Assembly (NCBI RefSeq): GCF_003968755.1
Contig: NZ_RYDL01000003.1
Coordinates: forward strand, 124,001 to 188,000
Length of the DNA: 64,000 nt
Direction: 5' to 3'
From: Flavobacterium sp. RSP15
GTDB taxonomy: Bacteria > Bacteroidota > Bacteroidia > Flavobacteriales > Flavobacteriaceae
This document shows, in pieces, positions 63,056 to 64,000 of this stretch. How positions within the stretch are numbered: position 1 is the first letter of the stretch; each line of letters starts with the position of its first letter. The position numbers were made by a program, and so were the translations under genes. The notes beneath the pieces are model-generated. The model was not told the DNA's origin. It saw nothing but the letters and a program-made list of their open reading frames with translations, and searched no databases.

Positions 63056-63718
63056 ATGGCAGAAAAAATACGGATTCATCTTGCTGATGACCATCAAATT
63101 CTTATTGATGGAATTAGAACTTTATTACACACAATCCCTACATTTGAAGTAGTGGGTTATTCCTTAAACGGCACTAATATTTATGAGGAAGTCACAAATA
63201 ATAAAGCAGATATCCTTGTTTTAGACATTAACATGCCGGAAAAAGACGGCATTGAGGTCCTCAAAGAATTTGCTAAAAAAGGGTTTCCGTGTAAGGTTAT
63301 CATTTTGTCCAGTTATGATGACTTACGAATAATAAAAGAAGTCATGAAGTTAGGCTGCAGCAGTTATTTAACCAAGAAATGTGCCGGAGAAAATATAGTT
63401 GAAGCCATTCAAGCAGTTATTAATGGTGAAGAATATTTTAGTAAATCCGTAAGAGAAAAAATATTCAATACCGTAACTAAAGACAATCCTAAACTAAACA
63501 AACAAGTCCCTAGTCCAAATTCACTTTTAACAGAAAGAGAACTAGAAATCATAATCCTGATTTCATTAGAATATAGCGGCAAAGAAATCAGTGACCAATT
63601 GTTTATTAGTGTTAATACCGTAGAGACCCATCGCAAAAACATAATGAAAAAACTCAGCGCAAAAAACTCTATTAGTCTAGTGAAATATGCCCTTAAAAAT
63701 AAATTAATCAAATCCTGA
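63056..63718 (+). CDS. NarL/LuxR-type response regulator
   Basis: A 220-residue two-component regulator. The receiver (residues 1-125) has DDH at 10-12, phospho-acceptor D57 in VLDINMPEKDG, and the lysine in YLTKKCAGENI. The LuxR-type helix-turn-helix (155-215) reads LTERELEIIILISLEYSGKE, then ISDQLFISVNTVETHRKNIM. The following gene, cut by the window end, starts with a signal peptide and helical sequence, as Bacteroidota sensor kinases with TPR repeats do, so it may encode the partner kinase. Confidence 0.93.
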   Translation: MAEKIRIHLADDHQILIDGIRTLLHTIPTFEVVGYSLNGTNIYEEVTNNKADILVLDINMPEKDGIEVLKEFAKKGFPCKVIILSSYDDLRIIKEVMKLGCSSYLTKKCAGENIVEAIQAVINGEEYFSKSVREKIFNTVTKDNPKLNKQVPSPNSLLTERELEIIILISLEYSGKEISDQLFISVNTVETHRKNIMKKLSAKNSISLVKYALKNKLIKS

Positions 63719-63860
63719 ATGAATTTGGGTGAAACTTAAATACTGTTTTTTATTAATTAAAAAAAGAAAACCAACCAATTTAACTTTGATTTAAAGCCTG
63801 TTTATTTGAAAAATAAGGCGGGTTTAAAAAACCAGAAATAACCAATCGATTCAATTATTT

Positions 63861-64000
63861 ATGTCTCAGAAACAAATTGCTATAGTCTTGATTTTACTAT
63901 TGAACCTCACTGGTAGTTTTGTTAGTGCTCAAAAGAAAGAAACTTCAAAAAAGGAAGCCCTGACATTAGCAAAAGAAGCTAACCAGCTAATGAAAGCAGG
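63861..64000 (+). CDS. Exported protein, partial, possible TPR sensor kinase
   Basis: Only the first 46 codons lie in the window. They encode a signal peptide (IVLILLLNLTGSFVSAQ, residues 7-23) and a lysine-rich helix (KKEALTLAKEANQLMKAG) that resembles the start of a tetratricopeptide repeat. Position directly after a NarL-type regulator suggests a sensor histidine kinase of the TPR-containing type. The evidence is thin; it could be another exported protein. Confidence 0.5.
   Translation, partial: MSQKQIAIVLILLLNLTGSFVSAQKKETSKKEALTLAKEANQLMKA

Overview
The window reads as chromosomal DNA of a Flavobacterium-like member of the Bacteroidota. The sequence is AT-rich, start codons lack Shine-Dalgarno sequences, and several genes carry a Bacteroidota -7 element of the form TAnnTTTG. 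Two secreted proteins end in a type IX secretion sorting domain. Other lineage markers are a Rho factor with a long N-terminal insertion, a DUF4293-like protein, the bacillithiol gene bshB1 and a LETM1-related protein. I see no complete prophage, insertion sequence, CRISPR array or rRNA operon.

Layout. 1-9 kb: the 5' part of an aminodeoxychorismate synthase gene (pabB), small VOC and DoxX proteins, lpdA, a decayed RelE/ParE toxin beside an intact antitoxin, a divergent Lrp regulator/methionine gamma-lyase pair with a structured RNA element, tRNA-His, bshB1, and an isochorismate synthase/thioesterase pair of menaquinone synthesis. 9-19 kb: a beta-helix lipoprotein, two tandem secreted endonuclease I paralogues with T9SS tails, and purL. 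19-22.8 kb: a histidine kinase with an ethylene-receptor-like membrane domain, its receiver partner, and about 1.8 kb without genes. 22.8-32.6 kb: fatty-acid degradation (acyl-CoA ligase; MarR regulator, FadN-like, FadA and FadE), interrupted by a four-helix-bundle (S23) gene and repeats. 32.8-42.6 kb: a PD40/amidohydrolase fusion, a porin-BCCT transporter-universal stress protein operon, a YihY membrane protein and a Tat-exported superoxide dismutase. 42.7-51 kb: LETM1-related protein, SulP transporter plus carbonic anhydrase, divergent dps/oxyR, mnmD and ilvE. 51-64 kb: an ECF sigma operon with a Spy-like protein, a BNR/YCF48-type lipoprotein, an Asn/Arg-rich repeat protein, kup, an rRNA m5C methyltransferase, rho, a NarL-type response regulator and the start of an exported protein.

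The most unusual signals are in the DNA between and inside genes. Dispersed repeats appear to have inserted in frame into purL (twice) and pabB. A palindromic repeat lies inside the broken toxin gene. Two copies of a structured RNA resembling the Flavo-1 motif are present. A 12-bp perfect palindrome at the MarR promoter is a candidate operator for the beta-oxidation operon. All family assignments come from reading translated sequence and motifs; no database search was run.
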